Assembly: GCA_937942475.1 (NCBI GenBank)
Contig: CALDEP010000015.1
Span: 1-36,521, forward strand
Direction: 5' to 3'
Origin: an uncultured Aureispira sp.
GTDB taxonomy: Bacteria > Bacteroidota > Bacteroidia > Chitinophagales > Saprospiraceae
DNA length: 36,521 nt
The notes under the pieces were generated by a model, which saw nothing but the letters and a program-made list of their open reading frames with translations, was not told the DNA's origin and ran no database searches. Of this stretch, positions 15,347 through 24,654 are shown piece by piece (the first letter of the stretch is position 1; each line of letters starts with the position of its first letter). The position numbers and the translations under genes are program-made.

Positions 15347-16729
15347 TTATTTACTTTTCCTTGCACTTAACAAGAAGGTATAGTGTGCTGTTTGTAATAA
15401 AATAGAATCACTTGGAGGTACTTCATAAGGTTGCTTAACTAAGGCATAATGCGCTGCTGAAAGGTTCTTTTGTACGGAATTTCGATTTGTAAACAAACGC
15501 AAAGCTCTTGGTTTGTGAAAGACAATTAAGGCATCTTTGGGCGTTTTGGCTTGAATGTATTGATAAATTTGCTGCATTTCAGAAGAGTAGGCTTCATTGG
15601 TATCTGTATTCCAATAATAATAACTGATAAACAGACTTTGTACCAAGCTAGTCAAAATTAATCCCAGCACTAAAAAACGTCGTACGTTGAAGGAAATAGG
15701 AAGCGCTTTTATGCCTTCAATTATAAAATAAACCAAAAAAGGAAGGATGGAAAATAAGAAACGCATCCCTTGAAAACTAATCCAAATAAAATAAATTCCG
15801 ATGGTAGCACTAAAATAAATGAAAAGCGCTGGTTGTTCCCTTCCTTTTTTATACATTCCAAATAAGAGTAGACTGACAAAAACGCCTGAAACAAGCCATT
15901 GAATTCCCAAAGGAATGCCTTTGAAAATGAAAAAATAATTGCCAATTAATAAACTATAATAATAGGCGTTATTAAGGATAATTTCAAGAGAAGTTTCTGA
16001 AAGTAAACTCAACTGTTTGCTAGGGGTAGAAGGACTGGAGTACCAACGAATTATCCATAGAGAAATAAAGGCAAAATAGGGAAGGAGCAGCATGAAAAAA
16101 GAAGGCTTTTTATCCTTTTTATAAGCTTGCCATTGATAGATAAACAGGCAGGGCAACAGGGTAATCCCAATGTCTCTAATATTATAACTAAAAAAGATAA
16201 GAAGGCCTAGAAGAACTGCTTTTATAGGGTTTTGAAAATTTGCTTTTTGAATTTGATAATAACTGAATAAACTAAAAAACAGAAAGGGTAAGTCTGATAA
16301 AACGTGGTCGGAGAATCGAATGAAATGATAGTTAAAGGCAACTAAAAGGGTGATGGAAAGCGCTTGGTTGGTAGAACAATTGAGTTGTTTGAAAATTCGA
16401 TAAATCAAAGGAAGACTTGCCACAAAAAATAGCAGACAATACACTTTTAAAGCCCAAAAGTTGAGACCAAAAAGCGCATAAATGGGCAGCAATAAAATTG
16501 GAAAACCACTAGGGTACAAATAAGGACCAACATGGGCATAAGAATGCTCCATTGCAAAGTAATTTGCACGTAACAAATCGGTGGTATTTCCCTCTAATAG
16601 AGCTTGAGTTTGGCTAAGGTAAAGCGCAAAATCGTCAGACCAATTGTGTCCTGAATCAATGCAACACAAGCCCAATATAAAGACAAGGAAAGAACTACAA
16701 AGTAGAATAATATTGGGCTTGATTTGCAT
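15347..16729 (-). CDS. Membrane glycosyltransferase-like protein, GT-C (PMT/ArnT) type
   Basis: 460 residues with about ten hydrophobic segments. The first periplasmic loop holds HNWSDDFALYLSQ with two adjacent Asp (32, 33), the position of the catalytic acid in GT-C enzymes such as ArnT and protein O-mannosyltransferases; YLYPSGFPILLLPIYALFG continues the family pattern. These enzymes use polyprenyl-phosphate sugars on the outer face of the inner membrane. A soluble tail of about 85 residues follows the last segment. Its start is two bases after the stop of the small secreted protein gene, so the two are translated from the same message. The sugar and acceptor are unknown. Confidence 0.7.
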   Translation of the reverse strand: MQIKPNIILLCSSFLVFILGLCCIDSGHNWSDDFALYLSQTQALLEGNTTDLLRANYFAMEHSYAHVGPYLYPSGFPILLLPIYALFGLNFWALKVYCLLFFVASLPLIYRIFKQLNCSTNQALSITLLVAFNYHFIRFSDHVLSDLPFLFFSLFSYYQIQKANFQNPIKAVLLGLLIFFSYNIRDIGITLLPCLFIYQWQAYKKDKKPSFFMLLLPYFAFISLWIIRWYSSPSTPSKQLSLLSETSLEIILNNAYYYSLLIGNYFFIFKGIPLGIQWLVSGVFVSLLLFGMYKKGREQPALFIYFSATIGIYFIWISFQGMRFLFSILPFLVYFIIEGIKALPISFNVRRFLVLGLILTSLVQSLFISYYYWNTDTNEAYSSEMQQIYQYIQAKTPKDALIVFHKPRALRLFTNRNSVQKNLSAAHYALVKQPYEVPPSDSILLQTAHYTFLLSARKSK

Positions 16730-16731
16730 GT

Positions 16732-17106
16732 CTATCGTTTGCTCAAGGCTTCCAAGATAGAACCAAGAATAAGGCCTGTTCCAATTGCTGCAACATCAAA
16801 AACTAGTTGCTGTTGCATGGGGCGTACCTGAATCATTTTCCAGCCATTTGATTGATTGAAACAGAACGAATTTGCACGGTGATTGTTGTAATAACTAAGC
16901 GTTTCAGGATGGTGTTTCCAAATGATATCAGGGGTTTTGGATAGTTGTAGTGTGGGGCTTTTTCTTGCTTGTCTTACATCAATGACGAGTGCTTGTTGGC
17001 GGTAGGTTTTTTCAAAAGATTTAGTGCTTAATTTTAGAGAATTGTCTTGTGCATAAATCGTGCAAGTAAGACCTAATAAAGCAAAGATTAGAATAAGTAG
17101 TTTCAT
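16732..17106 (-). CDS. Small exported protein of unknown function
   Basis: 124 residues with a signal peptide (1-20, ending TIYAQ), a short Arg/Lys/Ser-rich mature part (FEKTYRQQALVIDVRQARKS), and a hydrophobic stretch near the C-terminus (VAAIGTGLILGSILEAL) that could be a membrane helix. No domain is recognised. It lies 24 bases after the ATP-grasp gene and two bases before the GT-C gene, in a tightly packed operon; it could be a small membrane partner of the transferase, by position only. Confidence 0.6.
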   Translation of the reverse strand: MKLLILIFALLGLTCTIYAQDNSLKLSTKSFEKTYRQQALVIDVRQARKSPTLQLSKTPDIIWKHHPETLSYYNNHRANSFCFNQSNGWKMIQVRPMQQQLVFDVAAIGTGLILGSILEALSKR

Positions 17107-17130
17107 ACTAATTGGTTTTTAATCTAGGAA

Positions 17131-18024
17131 TTATAAAAGGAATAAACGTTCATAAAAAGCAGCTTTATCTGCATTATCAGGCAAACCAGAAACTTGCCCA
17201 TCGCCTAATTCTACAATGATCCATTGACCGTCTTTTTGTTGTGCAATATCCACACTAAAAAAGTTACTCTTTATAAGAGGAATAACGGAATCTAAGAAGC
17301 TAAGGTTGGGTGAAATAGCTTCATAATCGCCCTCGTCCCAATAATTAAAGGCTTGAATGATTTTACCATCTTTGACTAAAATTCTAAATTCTTTGGTCAA
17401 AGGCATTCCACTAAGAGAATGTTCTGTCAAGTGTTCTAAGGCTACAAAAGCACGATAAACAAGACCAATATTCAAATCTACATCTTGTAATTCTATGAAA
17501 CGGCGAGTAATTTTTTCGACAGTTTCCAAATCACTAGCATCTGGAATAAAGCAGGCTTCTTTCCAATAATGCTTTTGTGACTTGACATAGTCTTTGACAA
17601 TAATTGCCTGCTTGCCAAAGGTTTTTAAATCTTCTCTAAAATCTTCAATATCAAAGGGTTTTTCTAAAGGCTTAAAAATACTCTTTGGCGTGAAATCTTG
17701 AATGGTTTCATAAGAATTGGGGAAATAATGACAAAAAGCATATTCCTCAGGGCTGTTGATTAATTGAATGTTCTTAGCCAATAAAGCCTCGTATAACAAT
17801 TCATATTGATCTTTGGACAGCATCCAACCTCTATAAATGGCAGTCTCTTTTTCAGTCACAGAGCGAACAAGTTTAAGCGCTGTTTCTAAGTGCCCTTTTT
17901 TCAAGGCTTCAAAACTAATTAAGGAACAAGGAATAGAAGCCGCCTTGGCAGCCTCGTATTCTTCCTGATACATATAGTCTACTTCCTTGGGACTAAATCC
18001 GCTGTCACAAAATAGAATTCTCAT
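17131..18024 (-). CDS. ATP-grasp protein, R2K clade (DUF4343-like)
   Basis: About 297 residues from the chosen start. MRILFCDSGFSPKEVDYMY at the N-terminus, AIYRGWMLSKDQYELLYEAL, LINSPEEYAFCHYFPNSYE, the IIVKDYVKSQKH nucleotide-binding strand and the ending VDIAQQKDGQWIIVELGDGQVSGLP, with the metal-binding Glu, fit the R2K ATP-grasp family, which joins a carboxylate to an amine via an acyl-phosphate. Substrates of most members are unknown; some modify peptides or proteins. An upstream ATG at 18060 is in frame, but family members begin close to MRILFC, so the start at 18024 is preferred. The gene follows a SEC-C protein and precedes a small secreted protein in the same operon. Family fairly sure; role unknown. 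Confidence 0.75.
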   Translation of the reverse strand: MRILFCDSGFSPKEVDYMYQEEYEAAKAASIPCSLISFEALKKGHLETALKLVRSVTEKETAIYRGWMLSKDQYELLYEALLAKNIQLINSPEEYAFCHYFPNSYETIQDFTPKSIFKPLEKPFDIEDFREDLKTFGKQAIIVKDYVKSQKHYWKEACFIPDASDLETVEKITRRFIELQDVDLNIGLVYRAFVALEHLTEHSLSGMPLTKEFRILVKDGKIIQAFNYWDEGDYEAISPNLSFLDSVIPLIKSNFFSVDIAQQKDGQWIIVELGDGQVSGLPDNADKAAFYERLFLL

Positions 18025-18069
18025 AGGCTTTGTAATGCTTATGATTCTTTGAGTTATCAAAGAGCCATT

Positions 18070-18945
18070 TTATTTATTTTTGAGGCAACACTTTTTATAT
18101 TTCTTACCAGAACCACAAGGACAAGGCTCGTTTCTCCCTACTTTTTGTACGTTTTTGACCGTTCCTACATCTTCTGGAATGTGTTCTTCAAAGTAGGCTG
18201 CCTGCTCTTGATAATACTTTTTCCAGGTACTTCTTTGTTTAAAATAAGGCAGCGCATCATTAGGTTCCTTTAACTTCCCCGCTTCTAATTGCTTAATAAT
18301 AGACTTCAAATCAGGTAAAAGAAAATCAGCTTCAAAAAGACGATCTTTAGGCGTTTTGTTCTTTACTTGAACGAGCTTTTTTAATTCGGGAATAAAGGTA
18401 TTGAACCCCGTATAACAAATCGTAATGGCAAAAGGAGTCGCATATTGATTGCTCGGATGTTTTAAAATGTGACCAATCACCTCTTTATGCTTCGCAATAT
18501 CGGCATAAAATAGAATGTCAAACAAATACAAAAAAGGGTTATCTTTTTTGCTTTTATCTTCCAAGGCTTTTTCTATAGCAGAAAGCGTTTTTTCTACCGC
18601 TATCGCCTCATATTTTTGCCCAATTAAACCAATTAAAACACTCACCTGTTCATCCAAAAAATCGGAGCCAGCAGATGCTTGCGTGACCAGATTTATAATA
18701 GCATCTAAGAATTTGATGTCCAAATGATTTTCGGCTACAATCGCATACCAAAGGGCTGTATTGTTGTTATTGGCTACTTCCTCTGTAGCATAACTGCTAG
18801 GGACATTGTCAAAAGCAGCTTGTATTTTTTGGACAATCTCTTCATCGGCAGGATGCTGGTACAAAAACTCAATGGCATCAAAAGGAATACCATATTGGTG
18901 CTTATCCAAAGCCTGGAATGCTTGTTCTTTTGTTGTAATTTTCAT
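18070..18945 (-). CDS. DUF1186-like protein with C-terminal SEC-C zinc motif
   Basis: 291 residues, mostly helical and repeat-like ([32 protein letters not shown]). The end, [18 protein letters not shown], is a textbook SEC-C motif (Cys-x-Cys then Cys-Cys), which binds zinc and in SecA contacts SecB and the ribosome. The helical body resembles DUF1186 proteins; this is a by-eye assignment. It is cytoplasmic, 25 bases downstream of the rRNA methyltransferase gene and just upstream of the ATP-grasp gene. A link to ribosomes would fit both the SEC-C motif and the neighbour, but is not shown. Confidence 0.8.
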   Translation of the reverse strand: MKITTKEQAFQALDKHQYGIPFDAIEFLYQHPADEEIVQKIQAAFDNVPSSYATEEVANNNNTALWYAIVAENHLDIKFLDAIINLVTQASAGSDFLDEQVSVLIGLIGQKYEAIAVEKTLSAIEKALEDKSKKDNPFLYLFDILFYADIAKHKEVIGHILKHPSNQYATPFAITICYTGFNTFIPELKKLVQVKNKTPKDRLFEADFLLPDLKSIIKQLEAGKLKEPNDALPYFKQRSTWKKYYQEQAAYFEEHIPEDVGTVKNVQKVGRNEPCPCGSGKKYKKCCLKNK

Positions 18946-18970
18946 GATAATACTTATTTTTCACAGCTAC

Positions 18971-20170
18971 CTAAACACGCTCTAATAAAGCCATGTAAAA
19001 ACCATCAAACCCTTCGTCAGGCAAAATTTGTTTGTCCTTTAGTAATTTAAAATTAGCGCCTGCTTCACTTGCTAAAAACGTCTTCACTTGTTCTTGGTTT
19101 TCAGCAGGTAAAATACTACAAGTAGCGTAAACTAGCTTGCCGCCTTTTTTACAAATAGGGCTGTAGTCTTGTAGAATATGTTGCTGTGTCGCCTTAATTT
19201 CTTCTAAAAATTCAGGGGTCAATCGCCATTTGATGTGCGGGCTGCGCTTCAAGGTTCCCAAACCAGAACAGGGCACATCCAACAACAAACGATCTGCTGT
19301 ATCGTAGAATTCTCTAACAACAGAAGGATCGGTAATGGTTTTGGTTTTGATAATAGAAATAGCCGCACGTTTAGCACGTTTGTACATCTGATCTAATTTC
19401 TCATCCTCGATATCCAAACCTGTAATCGCTCCTTTATTGTCCATCAAAGCAGCGATGTGCAAACTTTTTCCTCCAGCACCAGCACAAGCATCTACAACCG
19501 TCATGCCTGGTTCAAGGTCCAAAAATGGAGCAACTTGTTGAGAAGAAGCATCTTGAATTTCAAAATAACCTCTTTCATAACTGGCAAAAGACGTTAATTT
19601 CTGACGTTTTGGAACAATAACAGCGTCAGGCAATTCCATTTCATGCGCTAAGACACCTTTTTTATCTAGATTAAGGAGTAGTTCTTCCGTCGTTGTTTTT
19701 AAGCTATTGGCACGAAGAACCAATTCAGCAGGCTCGTTGGAAGCTTCCATACAAGAAGCCCATTTCTCGCCCAAAGCTTCACTGCCCAAATCATCCAACC
19801 AGTCCGGAATAGATGTTTTTATCTTTAGAACAGCATTAAATGCTTCTTTCTTATCTTGTATTTCCTGGACATTTAAGCCCTCAAAAGTCTCCCAATCAGG
19901 TAATTCTACCCCTTGCAGAATCCACATGATTCCCAAGGCTTTCCACCAGTCCTCTTTGCTTTCAGGTTCTTGACCTAATATTTCATAATGAAGTCGGTAC
20001 CAGCGGACTGCATCGTAAATTGTTGCTGCCAAAAAACGACGATCTTTCGAACCCCATTTTTTATTGGAGCGCAAGGTCGTTTGAACCACACGGTCAGCCA
20101 ACTGATTTTCGGTGAAAATTTTTCCCAATGCCTTTATAGACGCTTCTACTAAATTTCGATATAGTCTCAA
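18971..20170 (-). CDS. RNA 5-methylcytosine methyltransferase, RsmB/NOP2 family
   Basis: 399 residues. The N-terminal region (1-130) is helical and resembles the NusB-like part of RsmB. The SAM-binding motif DACAGAGGKS (227-236), GLDIEDEKLD, the PCSG motif (Cys301, LLLDVPCSGLGTLKRSPHIKW) and YATCS with the catalytic Cys351 are complete. These enzymes methylate cytosine-5 in 16S rRNA (C967 in E. coli for RsmB); other family members act at different sites, so the exact position is not certain. It is the first gene of a five-gene minus-strand run down to 15347, with gaps of 25, 45, 24 and 2 bases. Confidence 0.93.
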   Translation of the reverse strand: MRLYRNLVEASIKALGKIFTENQLADRVVQTTLRSNKKWGSKDRRFLAATIYDAVRWYRLHYEILGQEPESKEDWWKALGIMWILQGVELPDWETFEGLNVQEIQDKKEAFNAVLKIKTSIPDWLDDLGSEALGEKWASCMEASNEPAELVLRANSLKTTTEELLLNLDKKGVLAHEMELPDAVIVPKRQKLTSFASYERGYFEIQDASSQQVAPFLDLEPGMTVVDACAGAGGKSLHIAALMDNKGAITGLDIEDEKLDQMYKRAKRAAISIIKTKTITDPSVVREFYDTADRLLLDVPCSGLGTLKRSPHIKWRLTPEFLEEIKATQQHILQDYSPICKKGGKLVYATCSILPAENQEQVKTFLASEAGANFKLLKDKQILPDEGFDGFYMALLERV

Positions 20171-20217
20171 GTTTTTTGTATTTTTGTGGTATTGTTAGTA
20201 ATCGTTAAAATGTTGCG

Positions 20218-20360
20218 TGTTGAATTTTTAATTTTTAAGGTTGAATTGTATATAGTTCAATAACATTAAAAATTCAACATTAGGAAACGCTTTAATAATC
20301 AACAATAAGTTTAATAAAACCTTAAAAGGTTTTTGTGTAAGATGAGTTTGATAATTAATC
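20218..20360. repeat. MITE-like element C (partial)
   Basis: TGTTGAATTTTTAAT (20218-20232) pairs perfectly with ATTAAAAATTCAACA (20265-20279), with a second small stem TTGAA/TTCAA inside. The right end TTTTGTGTAAGATGAG (20331-20346) and the following ATTAAT match the TTTTGCGTAACATGAG end of element A with few changes. A matching left end is not clear. The element occupies most of the gap between the divergent rsmB-like and rocD genes. Confidence 0.6.
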
Positions 20361-20417
20361 TAACAAATTTATAAAGAATAAAGCAGTTTTAGCTAAAAAT
20401 CTAAAATTATAATCAAT

Positions 20418-21674
20418 ATGGAAACGACAAGAAATAAAACATTAAGCTCTCAAGAATTAATGGAGCTAGAGAATAAGCATGGAGCGCACAACTATCATCC
20501 TCTTGGCGTAGTACTAGCCAAAGGAGAAGGCGTTTATGTGTGGGATGTAGAAGGAAAGCAATATTTTGATTTTTTATCGGCTTATTCTGCTGTTAATCAA
20601 GGGCATTGTCATCCAAGGTTGGTTGCTGCAATTACAGAACAAGCTTCTGTGTTGAACTTAACTTCTAGAGCATTTTATAATGACAAACTAGGAGTATTTG
20701 AAAAATTTGCAACAGAATACTTTGGTTATGAGAAATTGTTGCCAATGAACACGGGAGCAGAAGGCGTTGAAACGGCGATTAAGATTTGTAGAAAATGGGG
20801 TTATGAGAAAAAAGGAATTCCAGCAAACAAAGCAAAAATTATTGTTTGTGGCGAAAACTTTCACGGACGTACGGTAACCATCATCTCTTTTTCTAGTGAT
20901 CCTGATGCTAAAGGAAGTTTTGGACCTTATACACCAGGTTTTGAATCGGTTCCTTATAATGATTTGGATGCATTGAAAGCTGTTTTAGAAGCTGATTCAG
21001 CAAATATTGCAGGTTTTTTAGTAGAGCCAATCCAAGGAGAAGCAGGTGTAAATGTTCCTGATGATGGTTTCTTGTTTGTAGCGCATAAGTTGTGTAAAGA
21101 GCACAATGTCTTGTTTATTGGAGATGAAATCCAAACAGGAATTGCTCGTACAGGTCGTTTGTTGGCTTGTGATTATGATAATGTGCGTCCTGATATTCTA
21201 ATTTTAGGAAAAGCAGTTTCTGGTGGAATGTATCCTGTATCTGCTGTTTTGGCAGACAATTACATCATGGATGTGATCCACCCAGGACAACATGGGTCTA
21301 CTTATGGTGGTAATCCAATGGCTTGTGTCGTTGCTATGGAAGCTTTGAAAATTGTGGTAGAAGAGGATTTGGCTAAAAATGCCTATCATTTGGGCGTTTT
21401 ATTCCGTAATCGCATGAAAAAATTAGCAGAAAAATCAAATCTAGTTTCTAGCGTAAGAGGAAAAGGTTTGTTGAATGCTGTTTTGGTTAACGATACGCCT
21501 GATAGCTCTACGGCAATGGATATTTGTATTGCTTTATCTAAAAATGGTCTGTTGGCAAAACCAACACATGGAAACATTATTCGTTTTGCACCACCATTGG
21601 TAATGACAGAAGAGCAATTGGATGCTTGTTGTACGATTATTGAGGATACCATTCTAAAATTCAAAAAAGGATAA
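20418..21674 (+). CDS. rocD: Ornithine--oxo-acid transaminase
   Basis: 418 residues. HGAHNYHPLGVVLAKGEG at the N-terminus is characteristic of ornithine aminotransferase, as are FLSAYSAVNQGHCHPRL, NTGAEGVETAIKICRKWGY (the PLP phosphate loop, 111-129), GDEIQTGIARTG (Asp236) and the Schiff-base lysine in LGKAVSGGMYPVSAV (Lys265). It converts ornithine and 2-oxoglutarate to glutamate semialdehyde and glutamate, linking arginine and proline metabolism in the cytoplasm. The gene is complete, monocistronic, and closed by a good terminator. Confidence 0.95.
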   Translation: METTRNKTLSSQELMELENKHGAHNYHPLGVVLAKGEGVYVWDVEGKQYFDFLSAYSAVNQGHCHPRLVAAITEQASVLNLTSRAFYNDKLGVFEKFATEYFGYEKLLPMNTGAEGVETAIKICRKWGYEKKGIPANKAKIIVCGENFHGRTVTIISFSSDPDAKGSFGPYTPGFESVPYNDLDALKAVLEADSANIAGFLVEPIQGEAGVNVPDDGFLFVAHKLCKEHNVLFIGDEIQTGIARTGRLLACDYDNVRPDILILGKAVSGGMYPVSAVLADNYIMDVIHPGQHGSTYGGNPMACVVAMEALKIVVEEDLAKNAYHLGVLFRNRMKKLAEKSNLVSSVRGKGLLNAVLVNDTPDSSTAMDICIALSKNGLLAKPTHGNIIRFAPPLVMTEEQLDACCTIIEDTILKFKKG

Positions 21675-21726
21675 GTACATAAGTGCTTTGTTTTTAACAG
21701 AGTATTATAAGTAAATTATAAATAAG

Positions 21727-21763
21727 AACAGATTTATCCTAATTGGATGAATCTGTTTTTTTA
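21727..21763 (+). terminator. Rho-independent terminator of rocD
   Basis: AACAGATTTATCC (21727-21739) pairs with GGATGAATCTGTT (21745-21757), 13 bp with one G-U pair and a five-base loop, followed by a run of Ts. Confidence 0.9.
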
Positions 21764-22055
21764 TATTTTATGCTTTTATTTATTGGGAAATAGTACTTGA
21801 AACTTAGGTTTTAAAAAGTTTATTATTATTAATAGTTAGAGAAATGTTAAATACTGTTCTTGGTATCAGTATCAAATTCAATTAATATTGTAAGTATAAG
21901 ATTTGGTCAGCTTTGCAACAAAGGGCGCAGCAAAGAAGGCAATACAAATTTTGAAAATCTCAATCAATTGTTACTCAATAAAAGAATCAATACTTCGTAA
22001 GTTTTTAGGGCAATTTTAAAATAAAACTTACGACGTATTTAACAAAAGCACTACT
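21764..22055. other. Gene-free leader of the paralog cluster, with a hairpin
   Basis: No gene was seen here. CGTAAGTTTT (21996-22005) pairs with AAAACTTACG (22023-22032), ending 23 bases before the first paralog's start codon, so it could affect its translation or transcription. A weaker CTTTGC/GCAAAG pair lies at 21911-21935. No convincing TAnnTTTG promoter was found. Confidence 0.4.
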
Positions 22056-24560
22056 ATGAAAAAACAACTAATCTTAGCCGCTATATTGGTGGCCAGTTGC
22101 TACAGCAACGTTATCAAAGGACAAAATTGTGTAGAATCTATCGCACAAGAATACATACAAAATTCGGACATGAAAATCATGATTCGAAATGCTGGCGACA
22201 TGTTTTGGGATGGCATACAAGCTCAATATGCCGTACCTTATACATACAGTCAAAACCCTCAAGTACATGCCGCTTTTGCTGTGGGAACATGGATGGGAGG
22301 TTATGATACAGGAGGGAATTTATTATTAGCAGCACAGACCTATCGTTCTAATGGAAACGATTATTGGGCAGGACCATTAGATCCTGCTACAGGAGAAGCT
22401 TCTAGATGCGATGATTTTGATAAGATATGGAAAGTAGAACGTTGGGCAGTAGAACAGCATATTGCAGATTATAATGATAATGGAATTATTGATGGACCAA
22501 CCAATTTGAGCATATTGGAGTGGCCAGGAAGAAACAATCCTAACTTTGCCGCTCAAATGGGTTTTTCATTACCTGTCAACCAAGATTTAGCCCCATTTTA
22601 CGATAGAAATAGCGATGGGATTTATAATCACTTCGATGGGGATTATCCTGTGTTTGAGCACGGGAATGTAAATGCAATTGCAGAAGAGGTTTTGTGGTCG
22701 GTCTTTAATGACCATGGCAATTTACACACCCAAACTGGGGGACTGCCTTTGAAGGTAGAAGTGCAACAAACGGCTTATTTGTTTTCTTGTAGTAACGATC
22801 CTTTACTAAATAAAACCTTGTTTGTCAAACATAAAGTAATTAGTAGATCTGCTTTGCCTGTTTATGATTATTACTATGGGGTTTGGGCTGATTTTGATAT
22901 GGGTTGTAGTAATGATGATTATGTAGGAACGATTCCTAGTAAGAATACAATGTATGCCTATAATGCAGACAACCATGATGATAATCCTTGTGGGACAATG
23001 GGTCAAGCAGGTTATGGCGTGAATCCACCAGTACAGGCAATGACTATTTTGAATCATTCTTTGGCAAATTCGATTTACCATACCAATAGTTCTAGTAGTC
23101 CAACAGGAGATCCTGCTTCAGCTATTCAGTATTATCGTTTATTAAGTGGAGTATTTCCAAACAACACCCCTTTAACAACTGGAGGAACGGGCTATAACCC
23201 AAATGATCCAAATGCTGTATCTACTAATTATATGTTTCCTGATAATCCTAATGACCCTTCAGGTTGGTCTATGTATACTGAAGGCTTATCTGGTTTAGAT
23301 CAGCGTGTTCTAGGTACGATACACAAGGATAGCTTATTGCCAGGAGAGGTATTTACGGTTGATTTGGCTTATTCTTATCATAGAGACCTTGATAGCTCTC
23401 ATATTCAGAATGTGAATTTGATGTATCAGGAAGTAGACATCATACAGCAATATTATGATAATAACTTTAATTTGATCGCTTGTACGCCATCAACTTATTG
23501 TACCACAAATTGTGTGTATCCTGGAGATGCCAATAACAATGGAATTGACAATGATTTTGATATCTTGGAAATGGGCTTAAAATATGGTGCTTCTGCGATT
23601 GCTCGTACTCAAATAGGCGATCACTGGATGCCACATACACCACCAAGTCCCATTACCAATGCTTATGTAGATGCCAATGGTGATAATGTCATAGATGCCT
23701 TGGATTTGATGGTAAATAAAGATAACTGGCAAGAAACGCACAGTTTGTATACAGGAGCCGTAGAAGGCTTTAATACCCTAGGGACAGATTTAACATTTGA
23801 ACGTTTTTATGTCAACTCAGGACTTCCTGTTTTTCCAATAACAGACACTATTGTAGAGTTAGATGGTTATGTAGTATTGGATGTAAATTTTGCCGATACC
23901 TTGCAACATATTGCAGATGTACATGGCGTAACGTTTAGAGTGAATTATGATGAGAGTGTCTTAATTTTAGATCAAAGAAGTACTCCTATTTTGGGGCTAG
24001 GAAATACAGCATTGGCGAATGGCTGGTTAGACGATGATGGAGCAGCTGTTCACAGTCGAATGACGATAGAAGATGGGCGAGTACATTATGTCGGAACGCG
24101 TCTGAATCAAGTCAACTATACTGGTGGTGGAAATATGGGGCGGTTGATTTTTAAGGTTGATCCTAACACACCAATAAATGCCAGTACCCTGTCTACACAA
24201 GTTTGTTTTGAAGACTTTAAAGCGATTCGTGCCGATGGAAGTACGATTTCTATAGGAGCGGAATGTGCGACTATTTTATATCAAGATCCAAACTATACGA
24301 GTATCAGCAGCATTCAAACGATGGCTCCTGCCATTAGTATTTATCCAAATCCTACGAATTATCAACTAAATATAGATTTGGGAGCAGAACGTGCGAAGTC
24401 CATCCAGTTATTTAATGTACTGGGCATGGAAGTTCAAAGCCTAGAAAATGCTAGTGGAATTGTAGAAATACAGAAAGGTAAATTAGCACAAGGAGTTTAT
24501 ACCGTAGTGGTACATTTTGAGAATGGCACCCATTCTAGCCACAAAGTTTTGTTTAATTAG
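22056..24560 (+). CDS. T9SS surface protein with calcium-loop, dockerin-like and cohesin-like modules, paralog 1
   Basis: 834 residues. A signal peptide (about 1-23, ending KGQ) precedes a roughly 460-residue conserved region rich in Tyr, Trp, Asn and Asp (NAGDMFWDGIQAQY, GTWMGGYD, YYYGVWADFDMGC). Four calcium-loop-like motifs are visible: DYNDNGIID (138-146), DRNSDGIYNHFD (183-194), DANNNGIDNDFD (491-502) and DANGDNVIDALD (539-550). The last two form a dockerin-like pair introduced by CVYPGDAN. Residues about 595-745 look like a cohesin fold (GVTFRVNYDESVLILD, GRLIFKVDPNTP, FKAIRADGSTISI). Residues 757-834 are a T9SS sorting tail (YPNPTNYQLNI, NVLGMEV, LAQGVYTVVV). It is probably exported to the cell surface. 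The N-terminal domain has no recognised function. Cohesin-like and dockerin-like calls rest on pattern only. Confidence 0.85.
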   Translation: MKKQLILAAILVASCYSNVIKGQNCVESIAQEYIQNSDMKIMIRNAGDMFWDGIQAQYAVPYTYSQNPQVHAAFAVGTWMGGYDTGGNLLLAAQTYRSNGNDYWAGPLDPATGEASRCDDFDKIWKVERWAVEQHIADYNDNGIIDGPTNLSILEWPGRNNPNFAAQMGFSLPVNQDLAPFYDRNSDGIYNHFDGDYPVFEHGNVNAIAEEVLWSVFNDHGNLHTQTGGLPLKVEVQQTAYLFSCSNDPLLNKTLFVKHKVISRSALPVYDYYYGVWADFDMGCSNDDYVGTIPSKNTMYAYNADNHDDNPCGTMGQAGYGVNPPVQAMTILNHSLANSIYHTNSSSSPTGDPASAIQYYRLLSGVFPNNTPLTTGGTGYNPNDPNAVSTNYMFPDNPNDPSGWSMYTEGLSGLDQRVLGTIHKDSLLPGEVFTVDLAYSYHRDLDSSHIQNVNLMYQEVDIIQQYYDNNFNLIACTPSTYCTTNCVYPGDANNNGIDNDFDILEMGLKYGASAIARTQIGDHWMPHTPPSPITNAYVDANGDNVIDALDLMVNKDNWQETHSLYTGAVEGFNTLGTDLTFERFYVNSGLPVFPITDTIVELDGYVVLDVNFADTLQHIADVHGVTFRVNYDESVLILDQRSTPILGLGNTALANGWLDDDGAAVHSRMTIEDGRVHYVGTRLNQVNYTGGGNMGRLIFKVDPNTPINASTLSTQVCFEDFKAIRADGSTISIGAECATILYQDPNYTSISSIQTMAPAISIYPNPTNYQLNIDLGAERAKSIQLFNVLGMEVQSLENASGIVEIQKGKLAQGVYTVVVHFENGTHSSHKVLFN

Positions 24561-24589
24561 AATTTTAAAATTAATTGTTAAGCGTTTGA

Positions 24590-24635
24590 CAGTTTGTGGG
24601 TACATGTAACATGTATTTGCAAACTGTTTTATTTT
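24590..24635 (+). terminator. Intercistronic hairpin between paralogs 1 and 2
   Basis: CAGTTTG (24590-24596) pairs with CAAACTG (24620-24626), enclosing TACATGT/ACATGTA (24601-24607, 24609-24615), then TTTTATTTT. It ends about 20 bases before the next start codon, so some read-through may supply the downstream gene. The same structure recurs before paralog 3. Confidence 0.75.
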
Positions 24636-24654
24636 CAGAAAAAGAAAGCAACCA

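Noticed and set aside
18025-18060. Upstream ATG for the ATP-grasp gene
   Set aside because: The extra 12 residues are not part of the family's usual start (MRILFC); the shorter form is preferred, though not proven.
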